The notes: a model not told the origin generated them from the sequence alone. 52,789 nucleotides of DNA from an uncultured Alphaproteobacteria bacterium (GCA_944393745.1 CALYBD010000014.1:1-52789); one strand, 5' to 3'. Numbered from the stretch's first letter, positions 36,129-43,708 are shown. Program-made: numbers and translations.

Positions 36129-36472
36129 ACAAGCAAAAAAGAAAAAACGAATTTGCAAGTTTAGCAATTAACTTCGGAAACATTTTCTTTATATTTAAGC
36201 ACAAAATTCCCATCGGATTTGCCTTTTCGAATGCCGAAAAAAGTGTTGCAGGGATAATGAATTGCGAAAAATATAAAATGGATTGCCGCGGCCTGCGGCC
36301 TCGCAATTACGATAATCTGCGAGGAGCAAAACGCGACGCGGCAGTCCGCCGGGCAGAATGCAAAAGGAATCACTTCATTCCGTTTGTGATTGCGATAATT
36401 TCAGATTGCAGAACAACGAAAACAAAAAGTAACGAATAACTCTTTCAACGGTCTATGCTGTTTAATACAAAA
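36129..36472. other. Intergenic stretch without a gene
   Basis: No ORF with a ribosome site is visible. It contains a REP-like palindrome at 36280-36347 and, downstream, two terminator hairpins. A small RNA ending at those hairpins is possible. Confidence 0.5.
36280..36347. repeat. REP-like inverted repeat
   Basis: GGATTGCCGCG...CTCGCAA and its inverted partner TGCGAG...CGCGGCAGTCC face each other around a short centre. The motif with GATTGCCGCG and CTCGCAAT resembles palindromes dispersed in many proteobacterial genomes. Only one copy is in the window, so genome-wide dispersal is assumed. Confidence 0.6.
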
Positions 36473-36512
36473 GAGCCCTTTTCAAACATAAAAAAGGGGC
36501 TTAAGTTTTTTG
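36473..36512 (+). terminator. Hairpin terminator 1 in gene-free region
   Basis: AGCCCTTTT (36474-36482) pairs with AAAAGGGGCT (ending 36501) with a G-T wobble, then AAG and six Ts. Confidence 0.65.
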
Positions 36513-36539
36513 GCGCATGTCTTTGGACACAACAAACAG

Positions 36540-36567
36540 CGGCGGCAAAGGGAATCCCGCCGTTTTT
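36540..36567 (+). terminator. Hairpin terminator 2 in gene-free region
   Basis: CGGCGG (36540-36545), loop, CCGCCG (36557-36562), then TTTTT. It isolates the promoter at 36579 from upstream transcription. Confidence 0.7.
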
Positions 36568-36578
36568 GATATAAAGTA

Positions 36579-36607
36579 TTGCCTGTTATTTTTTTATATC
36601 ATATAAT
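36579..36607 (+). promoter_or_regulatory. Sigma70-type promoter for the RNA leader and prepilin gene
   Basis: TTGCCT (36579-36584), a 17-base spacer, and a perfect TATAAT (36602-36607). Transcription would start near 36614, giving a leader of about 298 bases that spans the structured RNA before the ATG at 36912. Confidence 0.65.
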
Positions 36608-36645
36608 GCTATTGAAATATTCGGGATTTTCCCGGGTGTTTAAGT

Positions 36646-36887
36646 GCCTGAACAGGCGCGGAGCCTTCATAAGCTCTTGTAACAGCGGCGCAGATATGCG
36701 TCGATAACCGTTTTGCGTATCGTAAAACGGAAAATATCCCCGACTTCTTTGTGACGGTCGGGGAGCTTTTGGTGCATGTCCAGAGGATTCCCGTAATTAT
36801 CCTTGAAAAAACGGAAATTCTTAAAGACCCGAAGGATCAATCTGTTACTTGATTTATGAACTCCCCGGCCGCCTGAACAGGCGGTTT
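36646..36887 (+). ncRNA. Structured RNA, copy 1 (unrecognised family, leader of prepilin-like gene)
   Basis: Hairpins in order: GCCT/AGGC (36646-36657); GAGC/GCTC with GGCGCGGAG (36655-36676); CGGCGCA-GATA-TGCGTCG (36686-36703); CCGTTTTGCG-TAT-CGTAAAACGG (36708-36730); CCCCGAC/GTCGGGG (36738-36763); ATTCCCGT/ACGGAAAT (36787-36818, imperfect); ATCAA/TTGAT (36836-36853); and CCGCCT-GAAC-AGGCGG (36869-36884) followed by TTT. GGTCGGGGAG (36756-36765) can instead pair with CTCCCCGGCC (36861-36870). The same order occurs in copy 2, with compensatory changes. Known classes recalled (tmRNA, 6S, RNase P, TPP, cobalamin, lysine) do not fit. It may be a cis-regulatory leader or a free RNA ending at the last hairpin. 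Confidence 0.75.
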
Positions 36888-36911
36888 ACTTTTATGTTAC
36901 AGGGAGTCGAA

Positions 36912-37493
36912 ATGAGAAATTTTCATTCACAGGAAACCGGCCGTTCCATGGTCGAAATGCTGGGCGTTCTGGCAATTGTCGGCGTTTTGTCGGTCGGCGG
37001 CATTGCGGGGTATTCTCAGGCAATGTCGAAATTCAAAGTAACAAAAGCTATGGATCAGGTGCAGACCATTATCCAAAATATCCGTACTTTGTATGCTTCA
37101 CAGCGGAGGTATAGCTCTTTGAAAGGAGAAAGCGCCTATCAGATAGGTATTTTGACAGATGAAAATTATGACAGTGAATCAAAACAGGGATTAAATCCTT
37201 TTGGGGGCTCTATCACATTCGGGGCAACGGAATCAGGGCGTTCGTTTTTGCTGTCATATTCCGGGTTAACGACAGAAGCCTGCGTAAAAATGGCAACCGC
37301 GGACTGGGGCGCCGACGAATCTTCAGGATTGCTTTCCATCACGATCGGAGCAGCAATGAACGACGAAGCAACGACAGCACCGGCGGGAACATCATTTACC
37401 TGGAATGATGCTAACAACAGTTTACCCGTAGATGTTGCCACGGCCACAACGGCATGCAGCACGACGAATGCCGTAACCTGGGAATACCGTTAA
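36912..37493 (+). CDS. Prepilin-like protein with type IV N-terminus
   Basis: 193 residues from the ATG at 36912 (AGGGAG upstream). The prepilin signature is TGRSMVEMLGVLAIVGVLSV: a Gly before the cleavage point, Glu at +5 and a long hydrophobic helix that packs into the pilus core. The residue after the cut is Arg instead of the usual Phe or Met. Residues 60-193 form a Ser/Thr/Ala-rich globular head with cysteines TEACVKM and TACSTTN that could form a disulfide. No prepilin peptidase, ATPase or secretin genes are nearby, so it relies on a machine encoded elsewhere. The 5' leader contains structured RNA copy 1. Function: pilus, pseudopilus or surface fibre subunit. Confidence 0.8.
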   Translation: MRNFHSQETGRSMVEMLGVLAIVGVLSVGGIAGYSQAMSKFKVTKAMDQVQTIIQNIRTLYASQRRYSSLKGESAYQIGILTDENYDSESKQGLNPFGGSITFGATESGRSFLLSYSGLTTEACVKMATADWGADESSGLLSITIGAAMNDEATTAPAGTSFTWNDANNSLPVDVATATTACSTTNAVTWEYR

Positions 37494-37522
37494 ATTCCCG
37501 GCAGCGTTTTATATTTATGCGG

Positions 37523-37556
37523 CAGGGATTCTTCTTATCCGAAGGATCCCTGTTCA
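37523..37556 (+). terminator. Possible terminator after prepilin gene
   Basis: CAGGGAT (37523-37529) with inner CTTC/GAAG and ATCCCTG (37546-37552), then TTCATTT. The T-tract is interrupted. Confidence 0.45.
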
Positions 37557-37605
37557 TTTATATGATTTGAAAACAGTCCTTTGAAAAACAGTGTTATTTT
37601 TCGTT

Positions 37606-37633
37606 TTGGTAAAAAAACAAACTCTTGTATAAT
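37606..37633 (+). promoter_or_regulatory. Promoter of ygfM-xdhD
   Basis: TTGGTA (37606-37611), a 16-base spacer and TATAAT (37628-37633), with the ygfM ATG at 37661 and AGAGG between. Confidence 0.55.
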
Positions 37634-37660
37634 AGCCGAAATTATTTTTCAGAGGTCGAA

Positions 37661-38431
37661 ATGATAACGGAATTTCTTAAACCGAAAACAATAATCGAAG
37701 CCGTCCAGTTAAAACAGGCAACGCCTGATGCCGTTTATATGGCGGGCGGTTCCTGGATCAATTCGTCCAGATCCGCCATGAATCCCGAAACGGTCATCAG
37801 TCTGAACGAATTGGATTTGAACTTTATCAAGCAGGATCAGGATACGCTTCGCATCGGTGCGATGACAACACTGCAAGATATTTTAGACAATGATCTGATC
37901 CCTGATTATATCAAGGGCAATCTTAAATTATTCCGCAATCGCAATATTCGCAACCAGGGCACTTTGGCCGGTGCGATTGCGGCTAAGAATCCGGCTTTTT
38001 CGATTTTAACGGTTTTGATCGCCGCAGAGGCGCAATTGGAAACGCCGACAGAAGAAATCAGTGTCGAAAAATACGTCACTTCGGATTGTTCCGCTTTGAT
38101 TTTAGCGATTCGCATACCGTTAAAAGCCGCCGTTTGCTCAAACAAGCATTCCATAACGGCGCGCGGTGTCAGCTTGGTGTCTGTCGCGGCAGGCGTATTT
38201 GAAAAGCAAATTCATCTGGTCGTCGCGCAGGACGGAGGCAAAATCGAACGTCTGACCGATCTGGAAATCGCGTTGAACGGGGATTCTCTGCCCGACCGGG
38301 ACGAACTGGCGGAAAAGGTATCAAAAGTGGTGGCGTCTTTTGACGACTACAGAACGTCCGCGGCCTTTAAGAAATATATCGCGGGCGTCATGCTTGCCGA
38401 TTGTCTGATCAAAGCGGCGAAGGGAGTGTAA
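37661..38431 (+). CDS. ygfM: FAD-binding subunit of molybdenum hydroxylase, YgfM-like
   Basis: 256 residues from the ATG at 37661 (AGAGGTCGAA upstream). Family features: YMAGGSWINSSRSAMNP, with the GGSxx FAD-phosphate loop, LRIGAMTTLQDIL, and RNRNIRNQGTLAGAIA, the second FAD segment. The C-terminal CO-dehydrogenase flavoprotein domain follows. It carries electrons between the molybdenum subunit and NAD or another acceptor. It is two bases upstream of the xdhD-like gene, and the pair matches E. coli ygfM and xdhD (the xdhD resemblance is strong in memory, the ygfM one weaker). Confidence 0.85.
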   Translation: MITEFLKPKTIIEAVQLKQATPDAVYMAGGSWINSSRSAMNPETVISLNELDLNFIKQDQDTLRIGAMTTLQDILDNDLIPDYIKGNLKLFRNRNIRNQGTLAGAIAAKNPAFSILTVLIAAEAQLETPTEEISVEKYVTSDCSALILAIRIPLKAAVCSNKHSITARGVSLVSVAAGVFEKQIHLVVAQDGGKIERLTDLEIALNGDSLPDRDELAEKVSKVVASFDDYRTSAAFKKYIAGVMLADCLIKAAKGV

Positions 38432-38433
38432 AA

Positions 38434-41304
38434 ATGAAAATTTCTTTTACTCTTAACGGATTAAAAAAGACCGTTCTTACCGAAGCCGGAGAAAATGTTC
38501 AGGCTTTATTGCAACGCTTGGGCATCTTTTCGGTGCGCGACAGTGACGATCATCAGGGATTTTGCGGATCGGACACGATCATATTCAACGGAAAAACCGT
38601 TAACGCCGGTTTGTTGATTGCCGCCCAGATTGACGGAGCGGACATCAAGACAATCGAATCCGTTATGAAAGACGGGAAACTGTCCGCCGTTCAATCGGCA
38701 ATGGTCGACTGCGGACTGGTGCAGTCGGGATACAACTCTCCGGCGGCGGCGTTAATGCTGACCGGTTTATTGGAACGCAACCCCGATCCGTCAAAAGACG
38801 ACATCATGGACGCGTTATCGCCTTTGTTCAGCCGTTCCGCGGGCTATCAGCCGTTCTTCAAAGCGGTCGATCTGGCAAAGAAAAGAATGAAAGATCCGAA
38901 TTATAAAACCGAAGGCTTTACGGAATTTCGCGAAGATTTGCGCGAAGTCGGAAAAGTGCGCCGCAAAATCGACGGTCATCAGCTGGTTGCCGGACACAAA
39001 GCGTTTGTTGAAGACATGGTCGAACCGGGCACATGCATTTTAAAAATGTTGCAAAGCCCTTACGCGCACGCTTACATCACTTCGATCGACACGACCGAAG
39101 CCGAAAAAGTCCCAGGCGTCGTAACGATCATTACGCACAAAAACTGCCCCGATGTTTATTACACGAACGCGGGACAAGGCGCGCCGGAACCGTCTCCGCA
39201 CGACAGGAAGCTGTTCAATCAGAAAGTCTGCTATGTCGGCGACCGTGTCGCGGCCGTCGTCGCGGAAACCGAAGAAGCAGCCGATGAAGCGCTGAAAAAA
39301 ATCAAGGTGGAATATGAGGTTTTAAAGCCTGTCTTTACCTGGGACGACGCGCAGGCGCCCGATGCGCCGATTTTGCACAAATCGTTTGTGACGTACGGTG
39401 TCGGGGCTCCGGAAGATCTGGACGAATACAATAAAAACGCCGATCCGCGTGACGGTAAAATCCACTACCCCTTCCCTTTGCGCGCCGATCCGCATCACAA
39501 TCTGGCCGCCAGCGTCAAAGGCGGAATCGGTGACGTGGAAAAAGGCTTTCAGGAAGCCGATGTCATTATCGACAGAACCTTTGCCACAACGCAGATTCAA
39601 TGCACGCCGACGGAACCGCACGTCGTGTTTACGAAAATGCAGGGCGACCGCCTGGTTATTCATGCTTCGACGCAGGTGCCGTTCCATTTACGCCGCGTCG
39701 TCGCCAAAGTCCTCGGCATTCCCGAAACGAAAATACATGTCATCAAAGAACGTGTCGGCGGCGGATTCGGATCAAAGCAGGACGTTATTTTAGAAGATGT
39801 CGCCGCTTTTGCGACTTATTCAACGGGGCGTCCCGTCTATTACCGTTATACGCGCAATCAGGAATTTAACACCTGTTCGACACGCAAACCGATGCGCGTA
39901 CGCGTTAAAATCGGCGCAAAGAAAGACGGCACATTTACCGCCATTCAAATGGATAACGAAGCCAACACCGGGCCTTTCGGCGCGCATGCGTTGACCGTTC
40001 CGATGAACGCGTGTTCCAAAAACCTGCCGCTGTTTTTATGCCCGAACATGTACTTTACGGTACGGATTTATTATTCCAACATTATGCCGACCGGCGCTTA
40101 TCAGGGATACGGCGCGCCCAAAGGGGCCTTCGCTTTAAACAGCACGGTCGCCGAACTGGCCGAACAGCTGGGCATGGATCAGATCGAACTGATGCGTAAA
40201 AACATGGTGCACGAAGGCGCCGTTCTGGAAATCCTGCGCTGTCTGGGCGAAGGACGCGAAGGAACGCCGGCTTTGGTGCAAAGCTGCGGATTGGAAAAAG
40301 CGCTGGAAATCGGTTCAAAAATGATTGACTGGGGCAAAGAAGAAGCTTCGGACGATCCCGATATTAAAATCGGCAAAGGCGTTGCCATTATTCAGCAGGG
40401 ATCGGGGCTGCCGGGGCTGGATCATTCCAACGCCCATATTCTGATGCTGGCCGACGGCGGATTTTCTTTACATTCCGGAGCAGCCGACATCGGAACGGGT
40501 TTGGATACCGTTATGGCAAAAGTCGTTGCGGAAGTATTAAACGTACCGTTGTCTCAGGTCACCGTGATGAGCGGAGACACCGATCACACGCCGTTTGATA
40601 CGGGGGCTTACGCTTCTTCGGGAACGTTCTTTTCCGGAAACGCGGCGCGTCTGGCCGCCGAAGACATGAAGCAAAAAATTCTGCAAAAGGCCGCGGAATA
40701 TCTAAACGAACCGGTTGAAGACTGCGTATTGGAATACCCTGCGAAAGTCAAAGGCAAAAAAGGCGAAATCACATACGCGCAGATTGCCTATAACACGACG
40801 ACGGGGCACGGTTCCGGCCAGCTGCAGGGCATCGGTTCTTTTATTACGGAAAATCATGCGATTCCTTACGGCGCGAACTTTGCCGAAGTCGCCGTCAACA
40901 CCCGTACGGGAGAAATTGACGTGCGCAAGTTCTATGCCCTGCTGGATTGCGGCACGCCGATCAATCCCGAATTGGCGGAAGGGCAAGTCTTCGGCGGCGT
41001 GTTGAAATCCATCGGACATTCTTTGTACGAAGGCATTATTCTGGATAAAGACGGCAAGCCTTTAAACGACAATCTGCAGGATTACAACCCGCCGACCATT
41101 TACGACCTGCCCAAAGATTTTCAGGCGCCTCTTGTCTTTACAAAAGATCCGGACGGTCCTTACGGCGGCAAGTCGATTTCCGAACTGGCGACGAACGGCG
41201 CCGCGCCGGCGCTGGCCATTGCGATTCACAACGCCTGCGGTGTATGGATCCGCGAATGGCCCTTTACGCCCGAAAAGATCTTGAAAGGATTAGAAAAAAT
41301 CTAA
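38434..41304 (+). CDS. xdhD: Molybdenum hydroxylase XdhD-like, fused Fe-S-like and Mo domains
   Basis: 956 residues from the ATG at 38434 (AGGGAG upstream), the size of E. coli XdhD. Residues 1-150 are shaped like the two [2Fe-2S] domains of xanthine dehydrogenases, but most cluster cysteines are replaced: DHQGFCGSDTIIFNGK keeps one, and VDCGLVQSGYN and FSRSAGY lack the normal CGFC and CRCTG. Residues 190-956 are the Mo-cofactor part: GERVGGGFGSKQD-like KERVGGGFGSKQD, PTGAYQGYGAPKG, ADIGTGLDT and ISELATNGAAPAL with the catalytic Glu. Hydroxylates a purine or other heterocycle; suspected hypoxanthine-type enzyme. A related selenium-dependent gene set (ygfK, ssnA) is not present here. A strong terminator follows. 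Confidence 0.88.
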   Translation: MKISFTLNGLKKTVLTEAGENVQALLQRLGIFSVRDSDDHQGFCGSDTIIFNGKTVNAGLLIAAQIDGADIKTIESVMKDGKLSAVQSAMVDCGLVQSGYNSPAAALMLTGLLERNPDPSKDDIMDALSPLFSRSAGYQPFFKAVDLAKKRMKDPNYKTEGFTEFREDLREVGKVRRKIDGHQLVAGHKAFVEDMVEPGTCILKMLQSPYAHAYITSIDTTEAEKVPGVVTIITHKNCPDVYYTNAGQGAPEPSPHDRKLFNQKVCYVGDRVAAVVAETEEAADEALKKIKVEYEVLKPVFTWDDAQAPDAPILHKSFVTYGVGAPEDLDEYNKNADPRDGKIHYPFPLRADPHHNLAASVKGGIGDVEKGFQEADVIIDRTFATTQIQCTPTEPHVVFTKMQGDRLVIHASTQVPFHLRRVVAKVLGIPETKIHVIKERVGGGFGSKQDVILEDVAAFATYSTGRPVYYRYTRNQEFNTCSTRKPMRVRVKIGAKKDGTFTAIQMDNEANTGPFGAHALTVPMNACSKNLPLFLCPNMYFTVRIYYSNIMPTGAYQGYGAPKGAFALNSTVAELAEQLGMDQIELMRKNMVHEGAVLEILRCLGEGREGTPALVQSCGLEKALEIGSKMIDWGKEEASDDPDIKIGKGVAIIQQGSGLPGLDHSNAHILMLADGGFSLHSGAADIGTGLDTVMAKVVAEVLNVPLSQVTVMSGDTDHTPFDTGAYASSGTFFSGNAARLAAEDMKQKILQKAAEYLNEPVEDCVLEYPAKVKGKKGEITYAQIAYNTTTGHGSGQLQGIGSFITENHAIPYGANFAEVAVNTRTGEIDVRKFYALLDCGTPINPELAEGQVFGGVLKSIGHSLYEGIILDKDGKPLNDNLQDYNPPTIYDLPKDFQAPLVFTKDPDGPYGGKSISELATNGAAPALAIAIHNACGVWIREWPFTPEKILKGLEKI

Positions 41305-41347
41305 AAATCTTTTCCGGTTTTTCCTGTTTCGAACAACCAAAAAAGTT

Positions 41348-41380
41348 CCCCCGGTATCAAAATATCGGGGGGCTTTTTTT
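41348..41380 (+). terminator. Terminator of ygfM-xdhD
   Basis: CCCCCG-GTAT (41348-41357), loop CAAA, ATAT-CGGGGG (41362-41371), then a T-run. Strong G/C stem. Confidence 0.9.
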
Positions 41381-41410
41381 AAGATCAGCGACATTGATGC
41401 AAAAAAAGAC

Positions 41411-41438
41411 TTGTGTTCAAAAATAAAAACATTATCCT
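41411..41438 (+). promoter_or_regulatory. Possible promoter before RNA copy 2
   Basis: TTGTGT (41411-41416), 16-base spacer and TATCCT (41433-41438). Weaker than the copy 1 promoter. Confidence 0.35.
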
Positions 41439-41484
41439 GTTGTTTAAGCTTTGTTAACTTTTGGTTAACAGGTCAGCGCTTAGC

Positions 41485-41729
41485 GGCGCGGAGTTGTGAA
41501 AGGCTCTTTGATCCTATGCGGCGCAGATATGCGTCGTTAAGCCGTTTTGCCAATGGTAAAACGGAAAATATCCCCGAACTCTTTATAGAGGTCGGGGAGA
41601 CTTTGATGTATGTCCAAGGAAGATCCCGGCTTATCCTCAAAAAAAAAGGGATCCCCCCAAAGATCAAAGTATCATTTCATAGGATATGATCTTTCAACTC
41701 CCCGGCCGCCTGTTATGGGCGGTTTTTTT
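41485..41729 (+). ncRNA. Structured RNA, copy 2 (leader of lipoprotein operon)
   Basis: Same order of elements as copy 1: GGCGCGGAG (41485) with GGCTCTTT; CGGCGCA-GATA-TGCGTCG (41519-41536); CCGTTTTGCC-AAT-GGTAAAACGG (41542-41564); CCCCGA with inner CTCT/AGAG and TCGGGG (41572-41597); GATCCC/GGGATC (41622-41653); AAAGATCA/TGATCTTT (41659-41694); CCGCC/GGCGG (41706-41722) followed by TTTTTTT. GGTCGGGGAG (41590-41599) pairs in the alternative fold with CTCCCCGGCC (41698-41707). Compared with copy 1, the inner pair G-C of the fourth stem is C-G here, and two stems have different sequences but stay paired. The last hairpin is a classical terminator before the ATG at 41756. Confidence 0.78.
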
Positions 41730-41755
41730 ATTAACCTTATAAGGAGTTGTTCTTT

Positions 41756-43042
41756 ATGAAAAAATTCATCACTGCTTTTTGTCTGACAACCGCGTTAAGT
41801 GCCTGCGGAACGGTCGGGGACGGCCCGACGCGTATGTTATCGGCCGTTAAGGGAAATGATTACCCCGAAGCTTTAAAAATTACGCAGGAAGAAAAATTTT
41901 ATGATTCCGAAGCCAATCAGCTTTTAAAAGCGTTGGACACGGGAATGATGCTTTATTTAAACAAAAACTATGCGGCTGCTTTGTCGTCCTTTGAAAAGGC
42001 AAAAAAAATCAGTCTGGATTTGCGCGCAAAAAGTCTGACAAAAACGGCGGCGGCGCAAGTTGTCGGCGACGGTGTTGCCGATTACGCCGGTGAAAGATAC
42101 GAAACGTCCATGCTGCGTTTTATGATTGCTTTAACAAACTATCACCTGCACATGAAAGATCCGAACAATACAAAATATGCCGACGGTCTGCTGGCAACGG
42201 CAAAGGATTGGGACGCGTTTGTCAATAATGCCGAAGAAGTTTATCTGGACATGATGCAAAAATCCTGGACAACGGTGGTCAGTCCTGAAAAATCCGCCCG
42301 TATGTATGCGGACATGAATAAAATTTTCAAAGAAGCTTATTCGACTTTGGCTTCCTTAAAGAAAAATTCGCAAAATGCCAAAGATTTTTCAGCCTTTACA
42401 AGCAATATCAAGGAATCACAAAATGCGACTTTGCACGTCATTTTCAAACAGGGCCTGATCCAGCCGAAAACGACGAAAAAAATTACGTTGCCTTTGGGAG
42501 CCCTGGTCAACAATCCCTTATACAAAATCCTGATCGGCAATGACGGAATTATATATGAATTAACCGTCATGAACAAACCGACAACGGCTCAACGTTTTAA
42601 TTTAACTATCAAAAACAGCGCCGGAAAAGTGATTCAGGAAAAGAAAATGGCTTTGATTTCTCCGCTCTCAGAACTGGCTTACAAACAGTTTAAAGATTCC
42701 GAAAAGAAACGAATTGCCGTCAAAAGCGCCCGGTTGCTGACAAAATACACCGCCGCCTTTGCCACAGCCAAACAGGCTTATGATAAAGCGAAAGAACCGT
42801 TCAAAAACGCCGCCGCCATCGCCGCGTTCAAAGGCGCGTCCAAAGCAATCGCCATGTCCGAATACGCTGATACGCGTTACTGGGAAATTCTGCCGGCCAA
42901 TATCTATCAGCAAAAAGCAGCCTTAAAAGACGGCAACTATACCGTTGAATTAAGCAAAGACGGAAAAACATTGTATTCGGAACAGATCAAAATCCAAAAA
43001 GGCTCCCCCGTTTTGGTCGATATTTCTTTGCCCAATGTTTAA
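41756..43042 (+). CDS. COG3014-like lipoprotein
   Basis: 428 residues from the ATG at 41756, with AAGGAG upstream. Lipobox LTTALSACG at residues 12-20: signal peptide of 17 residues, lipidated Cys at 18 (sequence LSAC). Residues 30-230 are helical with repeated Ala/Lys motifs (MLYLNKNYAAALSSFEKAKK, a TPR-like helix pair). The C-terminal half has beta strands (ITLPLGALVNNPLYKILI, PTTAQRFNLTIK). COG3014-type proteins occur next to LpoB-like genes. First gene of a four-gene operon; the leader is RNA copy 2. Probably outer-membrane anchored and facing the periplasm. Confidence 0.75.
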   Translation: MKKFITAFCLTTALSACGTVGDGPTRMLSAVKGNDYPEALKITQEEKFYDSEANQLLKALDTGMMLYLNKNYAAALSSFEKAKKISLDLRAKSLTKTAAAQVVGDGVADYAGERYETSMLRFMIALTNYHLHMKDPNNTKYADGLLATAKDWDAFVNNAEEVYLDMMQKSWTTVVSPEKSARMYADMNKIFKEAYSTLASLKKNSQNAKDFSAFTSNIKESQNATLHVIFKQGLIQPKTTKKITLPLGALVNNPLYKILIGNDGIIYELTVMNKPTTAQRFNLTIKNSAGKVIQEKKMALISPLSELAYKQFKDSEKKRIAVKSARLLTKYTAAFATAKQAYDKAKEPFKNAAAIAAFKGASKAIAMSEYADTRYWEILPANIYQQKAALKDGNYTVELSKDGKTLYSEQIKIQKGSPVLVDISLPNV

Positions 43043-43060
43043 TGCCTGAGGAAATAAAAA

Positions 43061-43708
43061 ATGAAAACATTATTGACTATCCTCTTTTTAACCGCCGTCA
43101 CTTCGGGGTGCGCCGGGTTTAAGCCGGATTATGTAGTCCGTGACGCGTCGGAAAGCGACCGGCCGTCATGGATTGTTCAAAAAAACGCACATAAAAGCGA
43201 TAATTCCGGCAATAAAAAGAATTATCGTTATTATGTCAGCGATGCGGAAAACCCTGATCAAAATCTTTGCTTAAATCTGGCCGAAAGCAGAGCGACACAA
43301 AAAGTCGCTTCTGAAATTTCCCAGGAAATCATGAGCAAATTCAAGGAAACGGCCCGTTCCAAAGACGACGAATCCACACGCAGCGTTAAAAACGAACTGG
43401 AACGCAACATTCAGGTTAATTTGCACGGTGTTTCCGTCACCGGAAAATACTGGGAAAAACGCCAGTATTTAAAAGAAATGGGGGCGGAAAAAGACAAAAC
43501 CGGATACAAATGCGATGTTGCCGTACGTATATCCAATGCGGTTTTGGCAGAAGCTTTGGAAGCCTACAAAGCCAAGACATTGCGCACGCTGGCAAAAGAC
43601 GATCAACCGGCAATGAACGCTGCCGTTGACGCGACGATCGGATTGATTAAAACCGGTGCGCCTTTGGCCGGAGCCGTTTTGGAAACAGCCGCCGGAGCCG
43701 TTCAATGA
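43061..43708 (+). CDS. LPP20-like lipoprotein
   Basis: 215 residues. Lipobox LTAVTSGCAG at about residues 11-19, Cys after SG. The rest matches the LPP20/CsgG-neighbour pattern: PSWIVQKN, then NLAESRATQKVASEISQEIM, the helix that in LPP20 domains carries A-x-A-x-A-x-V. The C-terminus is hydrophobic (GAPLAGAVLETAAGAV), suggesting membrane association. GAGGAAAT before the ATG. Its TGA overlaps the next ATG in ATGA, so the pair is translationally coupled. Confidence 0.7.
   Translation: MKTLLTILFLTAVTSGCAGFKPDYVVRDASESDRPSWIVQKNAHKSDNSGNKKNYRYYVSDAENPDQNLCLNLAESRATQKVASEISQEIMSKFKETARSKDDESTRSVKNELERNIQVNLHGVSVTGKYWEKRQYLKEMGAEKDKTGYKCDVAVRISNAVLAEALEAYKAKTLRTLAKDDQPAMNAAVDATIGLIKTGAPLAGAVLETAAGAVQ

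Noticed and set aside
36670-36853. A shared reading frame (KTENIP, VGE, VQ) across the two RNA copies, suggesting a decayed small gene
   Set aside because: Over 75 aligned bases I count 14 differences, 8 at first, 2 at second and 4 at third codon positions, which is not the third-position bias of a selected gene. Copy 1 has no start and a 1-base indel changes the frame. RNA pairing explains the conservation better, though coding is not fully excluded.
41411-41689. 92-codon open frame over RNA copy 2
   Set aside because: It has no ribosome site, overlaps the hairpins, and is not kept as one frame in copy 1.
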